Below, piece by piece: positions 10,228 through 19,371 of a stretch of 20,645 bases of DNA. Position 1 is the first letter of the stretch; each line of letters starts with the position of its first letter. The stretch spans positions 1-20,645 of the forward strand of contig ATSW01014141.1 in NCBI GenBank assembly GCA_000444245.1. The letters run 5' to 3'. A program made the translations under genes and the position numbers. The notes under the pieces were generated by a model. The model made no database searches and was not told the DNA's origin. It was given only the letters and a program-made list of their open reading frames with translations. Source of the stretch: Botryllus schlosseri. Lineage: Eukaryota; Chordata; Ascidiacea; Stolidobranchia; Styelidae.

Positions 10228-10458
10228 TCAAACGTATTCCGTGCTGGACGACTTTGGCGGCCTGTAGCTGGGCATGTATGTCGTTCGCCGAACCTCTTCA
10301 TCCTCACCCGACACCATACTACCGCATCCAGCTATGAACGATCCCAACACTATGACCGCCATGGATGCCCATCCGATAAATAGGGACGTGCCGTAGATGT
10401 ATCGCTGTCCGACATCGTCGGCGTAGAGCAATCTATCTCGGTTGTATTCGGAGAGCAC
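10228..10458 (-). CDS. Claudin gene 2, exon 4 (C-terminal, with stop)
   Basis: 231 nt, residues 143-218 and stop. It encodes loop 2 (VLSEYNRDRLLYADDVGQRY), TM4 (SLFIGWASMAVIVLGSF), then an acidic GEDEE patch and a tail with several Tyr, Pro and Ser, ending TEYV. The acceptor is TTCAG at 10463-10459. A YADD string in loop 2 is coincidental and not a reverse transcriptase motif. Confidence 0.92.
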   Translation of the reverse strand: MLSEYNRDRLLYADDVGQRYIYGTSLFIGWASMAVIVLGSFIAGCGSMVSGEDEEVRRTTYMPSYRPPKSSSTEYV

Positions 10459-13400
10459 CTGAATTCACAGTATATTATGTTAATACTGTTTAGGGGGCCA
10501 AGAATCGATTGGTTGTCTATTATCAGATACGCATCGTAATATCTCTCGATTATGCTCAGTTATCTGGTGACACCATCGCGTTAAATTTCATTCTAACAGT
10601 ATTAGAGTTAGCTGTATAAATACGCTGGTAACTATGAATGCACTATATGCGCATTATTATTTTGCACAGTCATGATGCATGACGAAGGATTCGCTTTCCC
10701 TGATGCCACTGATCAAATTGCAAATTTACCTGGTGAGCATAGTAGGATACGGCGATGCCAATTGAAATTCCGCAAATGGCGAAGCAAATTGCTCCGATCA
10801 GAGACAAGCGGGACTTTGAACGTGGAGTGTCATCCATACACCCTGTGCACTTCATTCCGATTACTGATATCACAAGTCCTATGAGTCCTATTATACACGC
10901 GGTCACCGTAAGCCCTCTAGCGACCTGAAAACAAGGATCGATGTAAGCGGATACATCCCATACTTTACGTAGTAGGCCATTGCGGGTTGTTCGACAGGAG
11001 CCCTGAGTATAATGGTTGCCCGAGTTATGAGCATGCGACNCAATGAAAAACTATAGTTGGGCATGAGGAAACACTTTAGCATGCGTCCCTTCGCTCGTGA
11101 CTTTATAACCCCAAAACTATCCCTAATGCCAACTATAATCCTGAAATCAGCCCTTATATAGCCTAATCCTAATCCAGACCATAACCCTAACCTAACCCTA
11201 CATCAGGGGCGGGCAACATACGGCCCGCGGGGCAGCTTTCGTAAGACACCTCTTATACCAGGGGTCGCCAACTCATGCCGCATGAATTCAATATCGTGAT
11301 TAATTAGGCCACACAGTTGAACAACGACGCTATCTCGTCACCTACTCAACCCTAATAAATTGAGATCTTGGTAAATTTGTATCGATTCTGCAATCCGGCC
11401 CGCCAAGTACTTAATTTTCCTATATCTGGCCCGCCGACTGGAGAAGTTGTCCGCCCCTGCCCTACATCCTACCATAACCCAACCCTAACCCAAAATTATT
11501 GGGTTAGGGCTGGGACAATTTGAGATAAAAAGTCATTTTTGAACACCTCTATAATGATCATGTGTTGCATGCTGAAGTCTCACATGCTATTATGCCCACT
11601 GATCGAATGAAATAAAGCTGTGTCTGAAGCCATAGAACGGATAGAGGTACTAGGAGTAGCCTACACATTGGATTTTGTGAAGTAGGAAGCAGTTTTGGAC
11701 TATGTTGACATCACTTTTCTGAGTGACATTGTCATACAAGCCGGGCTAAATATATCATGTATCACTGTGACTGAATATATCTTCAAAATTTGCTCCACTT
11801 TGTAGTGCTAAGTCATTTTGCGATAGTCCCAAAGCACGCCATAATCCGAAATCAGCCATATCCGATTATCCACTAAAAGTATGCGACCCATCGACCAAAT
11901 CTACTCTTCAAACTACTCACTTCAGTACTTTTCAGACCAATAATTTTCTACTTCCACTCGAAGAGTTTTGACGTTTCTTGGATATAAGTACTTTATACTT
12001 GTAATTGAGTATAGATATTTATGACGTTACTTCCGCTTCGTCTTGAGTATACCGACGCTGACTACTTTGCACTACTGACTACTCGCTATACGACCTGGTG
12101 TTAATGAGACGCACAATCATTAGTCTTTATAGTCACTTTAGCTCCGCTGATATTTTGAATCAATTGGATTCTGTCGGTACTTAACTGGAGAAGTGATTGA
12201 GCTGCTAATGGCCAAATATCCAATACACCTATAAATCAATCTTACATAATAGTACCGGACCCGGGACGAATCGGCGACCCACCAAGATAAAATTGCTTGG
12301 CGATCGTGTTTCAAGCGCGGCAATTCGTTTATCGAAACGCGGTCTGTATTTGATGCCTTTGAGCTGTAATCACTGTACAAATTCGCTTGGGAATGACTAC
12401 CTAAGGCAGTGTATATCAAACTTTTTGACCTCGTGGACCGAAAAAACTTCAAAACAAACGTTACGGACCGGCGAACCTTCAGAAATCAAAGTTTACCGTA
12501 AATTTACGTCAAATGTATGCATCTCAAATGCAATATTGGAAACTTCATTTACGGCTGCCTTTCTGATACTAAATTTCTATACATGATTCTATTTAAGTTT
12601 TTGCTAGGTGAAGCTCGCGAAGTCCCGTTAGAAACTACTAACTTTATTGTGATTATTCGGTATTCGGGGAAAGAAATGGGACTTTACCATGTAAGCTATG
12701 GTCTCTATGGTACAGCCAAGTGTCGCTTAATTGCACCGTTGAAATTCAACAAAGTTTGTTTAAAAGTCTCCGTAACTTTCACGTTTTAAGTTTCCAGCTA
12801 CTTGTAGACTACATCTGACAGTTTCATACAACACTCGTACACTATGACGTCCTCCCAAAGTGAACCATGAACTCTATTGCGGCCCCATGCGGAAAAATAC
12901 GTTCCAAACTTCAAATTCAATTTAAAATTTGATGGTTTATTTCTCTCATTCACGGACAATCGTCCAACGTCTTGCAATCTCGAATTGAGACATAAAATTC
13001 TTATATATTTGGTGAACCGGCGAGACCGGGGTTGAGAACCACTGACCTAAGGGCCCAGGTGGGCTACTCGCTGGCCGTTGGTCATATTTCATAGAGCGTA
13101 TTTCAGTGGCGTATGTGATACAGGCTTTTCTTCGAAATAAAATCGACATCGATTGTGGAGATTCCAAATTCGCATGGTATATTCATATTGGATGACAACA
13201 TACCGGTGACTTTTATGAATTGTGTCTATGGCTGGGCTGGGAAAAATTGATTACCGGAGTGAATCGATTCCAAATCGAGCATTGGGTTGAATTCATTATG
13301 ACGTTCTAACAGTATGTATGACTTGAAACATTAAAATATGTAACTTTAATCCCACCACAAATAGCATATAATGTCAGCTACACCACATATCAGATCATTT

Positions 13401-16228
13401 TGTATTTTTCGACCATATCTATTTCCTAGCGCTTTTATATGACAATGCAATGAGGGTCAATCAACATGTCACCGAACTATCATTTTCACCAATGGAGATA
13501 GCCCGATACTACATGTTATGGATGCTGGGATGTCTTCATGACTTCCACGACGGGGAGAAAGTATCTGAACTATAATTCTAGTTGATGAAATAACTCGCAG
13601 CTGGAGGGGGCGTATAATATCAGTACTCGAAAAAAATCGTTTCTCACTATACCCTCCCGACTCGTATTGTTACAATTGATATTCGATTCGGAGTGCTCGA
13701 CTCAATGTTCCCAATCCCAAGTCGATAGCTCTCATATGGAGTCAGTGAAGTATGACGACAATGATGTCGGAAAGTTTGGGGAATATAATACGTTTTTTAT
13801 TAAATAACTTCAATGCGATCCGTATCATCAGTCACTCGTGGATGTGTGGTGAATGTAATAAAAAGCACTCAGTTCTATAGCGAACTATGGTGGTGTGAAT
13901 TGTCTTTCAATTTTCCTTAACCGAAACGATCAATCGGCAACTGAGCATTTGTCGTTGATGCCACGCTGTTTGAGTCTGTAGAGCACTTTTTAGTATCATA
14001 TGTAAGTAATACGCCTCAGCGGTGATATACACTTCACGCGTAAGCAACGCATATTTCAAGAACTGTAGCAATTCAAGTCTATAGAAATTATAAAAACTTT
14101 TACGATATACAATTGAAAAATATATTCATATTGAAATAAACCCCCATATTTTCGGCTGGCACTCGTCAGGGGTAGTCATCAGCAACTTAGTAGAGAATTG
14201 GAAAGAGCATTGCATATCAAAAATCGTATTTCCCACTGGCGGTGTGTCAAACAGGGCCCCATTTAAAACAAAACACAATTTAAAACAAACATGTTCAAAA
14301 CATGGCCTTGTTTAAGACATCTTTTTCAGTCATGACGTCACGAGTCTTCAGTTGTGACGTCACAGTGTATTGACAATTAAAAATAGGGTATGGTAATAGG
14401 TTTACGAAAAGTGGCTTCCGGTTCCGACCCCTGTCATAAACGGACAAAATGATCTTTAACCAGGACTACATCGCTCTGCAGCATTTTTGCTGTCAGCGGT
14501 CGTCATCATCAGAACACTCATTACGTAGGCTACCAATGATCTGTATCTACGTATACTGCAACGGTTTAACCGACGACGATTTCGAGGTTTCTAACCACTT
14601 CAATATGCATACGTGGACTATATCGGGTGCAAATCGTCCGTAGGCCCGTACTACATGTTTGTAGAAACAATTATAGTATATTTATTCAACTTTTGGAAAA
14701 AAAATTAAAGGCAGTTTTTAAAAACACTGTTTAAAACTTGTTTTAAACAAATTGTTTTACAACACCATTTGTTTTAAATGCAACCCTACCTGTGAACTAT
14801 GTTCATGTTACGCTCATGACTTGTATACATTACAAACCTGGAGTGGCACCGCTAGTCCCAAGAAAAAAGCATCGTAGTCATCACATTGCCACTGGCCTGT
14901 AGGATATGAAATACATCGCACCCATATTCCTGAAATGAGATGTGAAGGTGTTATATTCATTTCTAAACGTCCACATAATACCATTTCGCGTACAAATTAT
15001 ATATACCGGAGAAGTTGATGCGGCGATTTACATATACAATGTTAAATGTTACCGACAGGCGATATTTACGGATCTTTTCTCAGGGATGAAGCTTATACCC
15101 AACCAAAAGGGTTACAGAATCGCTCTCACACCATCATTTAATTTTTGGAATATTTGTCACTGCAATTGATGCCCCATCTTGAACGAGAATGCAGCTATTA
15201 TGCCAAGAAATGTTTCCTATTTGTTAGGTTAAGCTATCACCGCAAAATATGACCCAAATTGTTGCTGATGACACGGTAAGCTGTGGAGGTAACCAAAGTT
15301 CTGGCACGATTTTTGGTTTATTGTACAAGAATATTTCGTAACTATATCGTATACTTGTCGGGTTGGCTCCAGTAACTGGGAGGTTATGGCATTAGGGGGC
15401 ATGGAAACAAATGCATTGTGTAGGTCTACGTTATTAGTCGAAAATAATTTTGGCTCGGAATGGTAGGTGGGCCGGATTTACACTGACTTATATGGAGAAT
15501 TCTCAATTACTAGAATTCAGGTCCGTCCACGGCATGCTTCAGTGAACTGTTGATTCGATTCGACAATCGACATGTCCGATTCGAATCATGCGACATAAAA
15601 AATGTATGATACGTTTTTCCTATCTTCACGTCTTGTATGCCTTGTGCTTCCGCATTCCAGCATAAGGTTATGTATTTCATTATATATTATCCCCACTCGC
15701 TATATGCACATATCGTATTCGTGCTATATGAAACAGCCAGACAGGTCGTGCGCAAAACGCCTGCCTAATAAAGCTTAGTATATGGACACACGGTTAAAAG
15801 ATGCAGAAATAGTTTGGAAACATGCAGTATTGACTTCAAGTTTGACCCGTTTATTAATATTGTAGATAGATTTGGGGATAGGTTTTTTGATTATTAGAAA
15901 TTCCTGGATCTTTCTCTAGACTCCGCATGTATTTTTAGATATAACCTCGCAATCTTGCGTGAAATTAGAAATAAGTTAATTAACGGATGAATAAATGAAA
16001 ATTTAATGGTCGAAATATTCGGTCTTACAACAGGAAAAGTCTCAGCGCCACAGCATATATCTAATAATCACTATAGTGTAACTACTCACCCTGGTGTCTG
16101 ATGATGGACTCCAATACTTCACCAGAAGGGTCGTTACGTCGCCATTCCGGCAGCCCTGTGGCCACAATGGCACAGATGTATCCGATTGTGTTTAGTATAA
16201 ACCCAATAATCTGCAGGCTACCGTTCAT
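10228..16228 (-). CDS. Claudin gene 2 (four coding exons, 218 aa)
   Basis: Second claudin, same family and strand, upstream neighbour of gene 1 in tandem. Exons are 16228-16090, 14929-14838, 10924-10730 and 10458-10228 (657 nt with stop), with intron phases 1, 0, 0 as in gene 1. Visible features: TM1 about residues 5-25; loop 1 signature W29, G47-I-W49, C52, C62 followed by DDYD; Arg80; TM2 about 82-101; Cys103 and Cys106; TM3 about 118-139 followed by the typical claudin YYAHQ; TM4 about 166-187; a tail of about 31 residues ending TEYV for PDZ binding. The start MNGS places TM1 immediately after the initiator, as is usual. All splice sites are canonical and the frame is intact. Intron 2 carries at least three hAT-type insertions. 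The gene looks functional. Confidence 0.93.
10459..10729 (-). other. Intron 3 of claudin gene 2 (271 bp)
   Basis: Phase 0 intron from GTAAAT at 10729 to CAG at 10461-10459, only 3 bp longer than its counterpart in gene 1. No feature is recognised inside. Confidence 0.85.
10730..10924 (-). CDS. Claudin gene 2, exon 3
   Basis: 195 nt, phase 0 at both ends, residues 78-142. It opens with VARG, then TM2 (IIGLIGLVISVIG), the cytosolic turn with CTGC and KSR, and TM3, ending at YYAHQ. The acceptor is TTTTCAG and the donor CAG|GTAAAT. Confidence 0.92.
11104..11509. repeat. Degenerate CCCTAA (telomere-like) tract
   Basis: Scattered CCCTAA/CCCAAC/CCTAAT words run from about 11104 to 11203 and resume from 11460 to 11491. 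After a 7-base spacer the inverse form TGGGTTAGGG follows (11500-11509). CCCTAA is the C-rich strand of the usual animal telomere repeat. The tract is interrupted by a 256-bp hAT insertion. It is an interstitial, decayed array inside an intron, not a chromosome end. Confidence 0.65.
11204..11459. mobile_element. hAT non-autonomous element, family H1 copy B, 256 bp
   Basis: The inverted ends are CAGGGGCGGGCAAC and, reading inward from the right, CAGGGGCGGACAAC (one mismatch). They are flanked by a perfect 8-bp target duplication, CCCTACAT, at 11196-11203 and 11460-11467. Terminal ~50-bp segments match copy A in the opposite orientation, while the interior is different and short. A second hAT-like start, CAGGGGTCGCCAAC, lies inside near 11258, hinting at a composite origin. 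No coding remnant was recognised. Confidence 0.9.
11478..11514. repeat. Inverted repeat (15-bp arms, 1 mismatch) in the telomere-like tract
   Basis: CCCAACCCTAACCCA at 11478-11492 faces TGGGTTAGGGCTGGG at 11500-11514 across a 7-base spacer, pairing at 14 of 15 positions. It joins a CCCTAA run to a TTAGGG run head to head. It could form a hairpin in single-stranded DNA or in the pre-mRNA of claudin gene 2. Confidence 0.9.
12407..13044. mobile_element. hAT non-autonomous element, 638 bp
   Basis: A perfect 8-bp target duplication, ACCTAAGG, lies at 12399-12406 and 13045-13052. The right end inverse complement is CAGTGGTTCTCAACCCC, the textbook hAT-type end. The left end CAGTGTATATCAAACTTTTT is a drifted version of it. 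GGACCG/ACCGG words lie just inside both ends. No transposase motif was recognised inside. It inserted in intron 2 of claudin gene 2. Confidence 0.88.
14105..14195. repeat. Dispersed ~95-bp repeat, copy 2
   Basis: Second copy of the repeat at 1218-1316, in intron 2 of claudin gene 2 and about 640 bp past exon 2. It has the same orientation as copy 1 and a less complete hairpin stem. It ends about 55 bp before the element at 14252, so it could be part of a larger composite insertion. Confidence 0.75.
14252..14788. mobile_element. Probable hAT-like element with TTTAAAAC-rich ends, ~537 bp
   Basis: The left end begins CAGGGCCCCATTTAAAACAA. The inverse complement of the right end begins TAGGGTTGCATTTAAAACAA, and imperfect inverted similarity continues for about 60 bp. 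TTTAAAAC/GTTTTAAA words recur in both subterminal regions. No convincing target duplication is seen at the chosen boundaries, so the exact ends are uncertain. Two TGACGTCA palindromes lie at 14333-14340 and 14355-14362. No transposase fragment was recognised. Confidence 0.6.
14838..14929 (-). CDS. Claudin gene 2, exon 2
   Basis: 92 nt, the same length as exon 2 of gene 1. It encodes GIWVRCISYPTGQWQC followed by DDYDAFFLGL. The acceptor is TTTCAG and the donor CAG|GTTTGT. It holds the signature cysteines 52 and 62 and the acidic run just after Cys62. Confidence 0.94.
14930..16089 (-). other. Intron 1 of claudin gene 2 (1,160 bp)
   Basis: Phase 1 intron from GTGAGT at 16089 to TTTCAG at 14930. 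No transposon with recognisable ends and no convincing coding frame is seen; short GC-rich words near 15470 recall decayed transposon ends. Confidence 0.8.
16090..16228 (-). CDS. Claudin gene 2, exon 1
   Basis: 139 nt, residues 1-46 plus one base of the split Gly47. It encodes TM1 and LPEWRRNDPSGEVLESIIR of loop 1 with signature Trp29. The donor is G|GTGAGT. It is one codon shorter than the paralogous exon, the difference being one residue after the initiator Met. Confidence 0.92.
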
Positions 16229-17286
16229 GTCGCAACTTTTTTTATGTAGTTCTAATCCTCAATAAAATTACTATCGTCAACGCTGAAATTCAAGCATTGT
16301 AACACATGAAATGGTACATCCAGTTTCTTGTTGAATAAAACGATCTTAATTTTTTGTGATGTGCCGTATCGTAATCTATAATGTAAGCAAAAGCATCCAA
16401 CTGCAACTGCGAGCTTCGAACTCAAATGGCTCTGTCCTCGGAAGAAACTGATTATGAAATCGAATGGAACGTAACCGTGGTATATATTGTTGTTCTTAGT
16501 TGATCGCAGTGCTACACGTTCTTTGTACTTCCTTTGTATCCCATATTTTTGTTGAATAAAAAGAAAACACGACATCACAATTTTAACAATGGCCGAATCT
16601 AGTAAGCCTTCAACAGCCGTAACAGCTAACCTTATACCTATACGTTTGGTCGATTCATGGCTGTTTTCCAACTGCCCGATACCATGACACGGAGCCAGCT
16701 TTGATACTGATCCAATATATGATGGTTATGGGATGATATATGACGAAAAGTCGCCTTGCAAGAAAAAATTTAGGTGAACCACCATATAGTAAACGCAAAT
16801 ATTGTGTCAGAATGAAGAGGGGACTATATTTCTTCGGGAAAAAATCGTTTGCCTGGAACCATTTATAATAAGATAAATATAATCTATAATATGATAGACG
16901 TTCTTCAATGCCCACTAGCTTTTTTCATGCCTAACCCATGGAAACGAAAAACTATATGCGCACCGGGGTCGATTACTAGCTACTATGACGTTATTGAATG
17001 AAGTATATCTGTGGCGTCACAACAATGTTGAAGTACGTCCTTCCGTTGATTATAGAATTTGATTGTATAATTTAACTGAACTACAGCACAAATAGCAAAT
17101 TCTGACTAAATCAGAAACATGCGCCGACGACACGTCACCAATCCTACCGATTTCCTTAGTGATAATCCTACCGCACTCTGTACTGATGGATATGGTTGGC
17201 CATCAATGAACATCAAGCACGTTCAGAATATGATTTGAATTACATTCAGTCACAGATTCTAGAAAAGTCATAACCAGCATCTATAT
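16229..17286. other. Upstream flank of claudin gene 2
   Basis: This should contain the 5' UTR and promoter of gene 2. Minus-strand open frames of 139 codons (16671-16252) and 86 codons (16915-16655) have no recognisable domain, lack splice or family support and are compatible with chance in DNA of this composition. No clear TATA box is seen near the start codon. Confidence 0.45.
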
Positions 17287-17774
17287 CAAGGGCGGGCAAC
17301 TAATCGCGTATCTATCGATCTATACATAGAGTAAATCGTATTTAATGTAAACTTTAAGTTTAAAGCACAATGACCAAAAACAGCATTTATTGAATTTATT
17401 TCCCTAATGTAGCCTATACTCCAATAGCTGTTGAAGTCAATCAGACATCTGTGGTCGATGAAAGTTGTCAACAAGTTATTTGAACTCTGGCTGCATGACG
17501 GATGTAGAAGAGACTGCACGTGAACATCAGTTAATTTGGAACGGAGCCTTGTCTTGTTCATATTCATGGTCGAGAATGTTAGCTCGAAAATGTATGTAGA
17601 CCGTAGACTCCAAGAGAACATGTAGTTTCATGATCATCTTTCTCAGGTTGTCAAACTTAAATTCATTCTGTGACGCATAATAAATGCTAATACTTTCAGA
17701 TTAGAATTTCACTTCCAGGATGGAAACTCTCTGCGGGCCTCTCAAAATCTCGTCGCGGGCCGCATCCGGCCCTG
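17287..17774 (-). mobile_element. hAT element remnant, family H1 copy C, 488 bp
   Basis: A perfect 8-bp target duplication, ATCTATAT, lies at 17279-17286 and 17775-17782. The left end is CAAGGGCGGGCAAC; the right end, inverted, is CAGGGCCGGATGCGG, a different hAT-type end with GC-rich CGGGCC words. The interior 17303-17612 matches copy A. The unequal ends with an intact duplication suggest that internal rearrangement preceded insertion. A transposase C-terminal relic lies on the minus strand. Confidence 0.88.
17505..17594 (-). pseudogene. hAT transposase C-terminal relic (copy C)
   Basis: An open minus-strand frame includes YIFELTFSTMNMNKTRLRSK followed by LTDVHVQSLL. This fits the GTF2IRD2/EPM2AIP1-related hAT C-terminal block better than copy A does, since it keeps the RSKLTD residues. 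Downstream the match shifts to another frame (MQPEFK, then LVDN after a stop), showing a frameshift. Only about 45 codons of the original protein are represented. The family match is by eye. Confidence 0.6.
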
Positions 17775-18490
17775 ATCTATATGTATCAACTTATAGTATG
17801 GGGGATTCTGCCTATCATCCATATTCTATAACAACGACGTTCAAACAAGCACTATTCCAACCAAGTCATTTATGTTCTACATATGAAGCATCGTTTCATG
17901 ATAATTGTCTACCGAAACGCCAAAACTGCGATTAACTTTTTGATTAGTTGGAGCACGTCAAATAGGAAAATATTCACTTGCTTGATATTCATTCATCAAT
18001 CTATCCGAGCTTCGAAAGAAGCATGGTCTGTGTATGGGGTACTGATACGGAATTCATTCACCGTTGGGAAACTTGATATCAATATGACGCTACCTATTAT
18101 TGTCATTAGTTAAATGTTTGTACCATTGATAAGGAAGCTTTGTGGGGTCTGTGCGAAAGCTTCCATCGGCGAATTGTTCACCTGGTATTCATTAATCGTA
18201 TTGAATGGATTACTGCGAACATATTGCGTTTCCTTGGATGCTTTTGTCTCCTGGTGCCGTCTACGGGAATTTGGTGGATTCAGCTATAAACGGGGAGACA
18301 TATGTAGGCCTGCTTCGTTTTCGGACTTGTACGAAGCGATGCGAATTGCGTAAAAACTACACTAAAACAGACTTCGTCACGGCTCGGAATGTTATCGCCG
18401 TAATTCCAATTTCATGGCAATGCGCAAGGTAACGATATCAGCGAGACACTGCCGAAAAGATTCTATACCTCCAGCTGATTGTCTAATAAG
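17775..18490. other. Unassigned DNA between two hAT elements
   Basis: It contains several overlapping plus-strand open frames of 70-80 codons without recognisable domains. No splice-supported gene, RNA or further repeat is identified. Confidence 0.4.
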
Positions 18491-19371
18491 TAGGGCGATT
18501 TTTTTTGACATGTCAAAAAAGTCAAAATTTTGTCAAAATTGTAGCGTTACGTCAAAAAATGTCAAAATTGTTTCAAAGTCATATTTTTGCAACTCGCATT
18601 TCTATTGTATTATTTTGCACGGTCGGTGAACTTATCATTTGACATTTTTCAGCTTGTTGCCAATAACTTTATTGGCCTATCGTTGTAGACGGTCAATTGT
18701 CTGCTCATTGTGAATCATAAACGGTCAAATGAAACAAATAGTTGGACAAGGACATGGTGTTATATTCAACGTACCGCAATATCCAAACCGAAGCAAGACT
18801 GCGTGGGCATTGTAAAGTTCTCATATCAAGATGAGCATAATGAAAAATTGTTTTGTGATGTAGACATCATTGTCAGAATGAAGCAACAAGGTGTGTCAAT
18901 AGCAGTGTGCGCACAACTCAGTGTTGTAAGCCAACAACTGCTGCTGTTGAACGTTCTTTCTCCATTCCTGAAAAGCTACTCAGTAAGGACAGACTCTTTT
19001 TACCCGAGAATGTAGAAAAGTATCTTTCGATGTTGTACTACAACAACAAATTTTAATTATTTCTATGATAATACGTGATGTAACTACTGGAATTCTTCAT
19101 AGGGCCAGATTTCGTTAAAATAAAGTTCTTTCATGAAAAAATTTGTCAGTTTTTTTAGTGAAAAAAGTTTTTTTTCAGACCGTTCGGACATACAGTTCCA
19201 ACCAAAAATGAAGATAACTAGTACAATTCTAACATTATGTGGGAAAACACCTAATTTGCATACGTTAGGTCAAAGATTAGTCAAAATCAAGTTTTTTAAG
19301 GTCAAAAAATGTCAAAATTTTGATTAATTTGGTCAAAATCTTCCGTTTTTTAGGTTAAAAAAATCGCCCTA
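18491..19371 (+). mobile_element. hAT element, deleted derivative, 881 bp
   Basis: The terminal inverted repeat TAGGGCGATTTTTTT (15 bp, perfect) is flanked by CTAATAAG at 18483-18490 and CTAATAAC at 19372-19379 (7 of 8). Both subterminal regions are packed with GTCAAAA words: at least five within 18500-18580 and four to five within 19260-19340. Such arrays are typical of transposase-binding regions. The right-hand third encodes the C-terminus of a hAT transposase on the plus strand. Length and content point to an internally deleted copy. Confidence 0.88.
18931..19056 (+). pseudogene. hAT transposase C-terminal (dimerisation) domain relic
   Basis: The frame reads PTTAAVERSFSIPEKLLSKD, then RLFLPENVEKYLSMLYYN, and stops at TAA 19054-19056. 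P-(T/A)-(T/S)-(A/S)-A-x-ER-x-FS is the hallmark of the hAT C-terminal dimerisation domain, and (D)RxxLxPENV follows as in the family. This differs from the copy A/C transposase type. Upstream codons in this frame show no transposase similarity. A neighbouring open frame (18710-19015, plus) shares the region in another register and is unrecognised, so most of the catalytic part appears deleted. Confidence 0.8.

Larger units (their letters stand above)
10925..14837 (-). other. Intron 2 of claudin gene 2 (3,913 bp)
   Basis: Phase 0 intron from GTTTGT at 14837 to TTTTCAG at 10925. It contains a degenerate CCCTAA tract, three hAT-type elements (11204-11459, 12407-13044, 14252-14788) and a dispersed repeat (14105-14195). 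Together the three elements make up roughly 1.4 kb, so transposons account for over a third of this intron. The rest shows no recognisable feature. Confidence 0.85.

Noticed and set aside
10400-10425. YADD string suggesting a reverse transcriptase.
   Set aside because: It lies in extracellular loop 2 of claudin gene 2 (exon 4), in frame with the claudin; no other reverse transcriptase motif is nearby.
16252-16671. 139-codon minus-strand open frame just upstream of claudin gene 2.
   Set aside because: No recognisable domain, no family similarity, and about one frame of this length is expected by chance in 20 kb of AT-rich DNA. Transcript data could overturn this.
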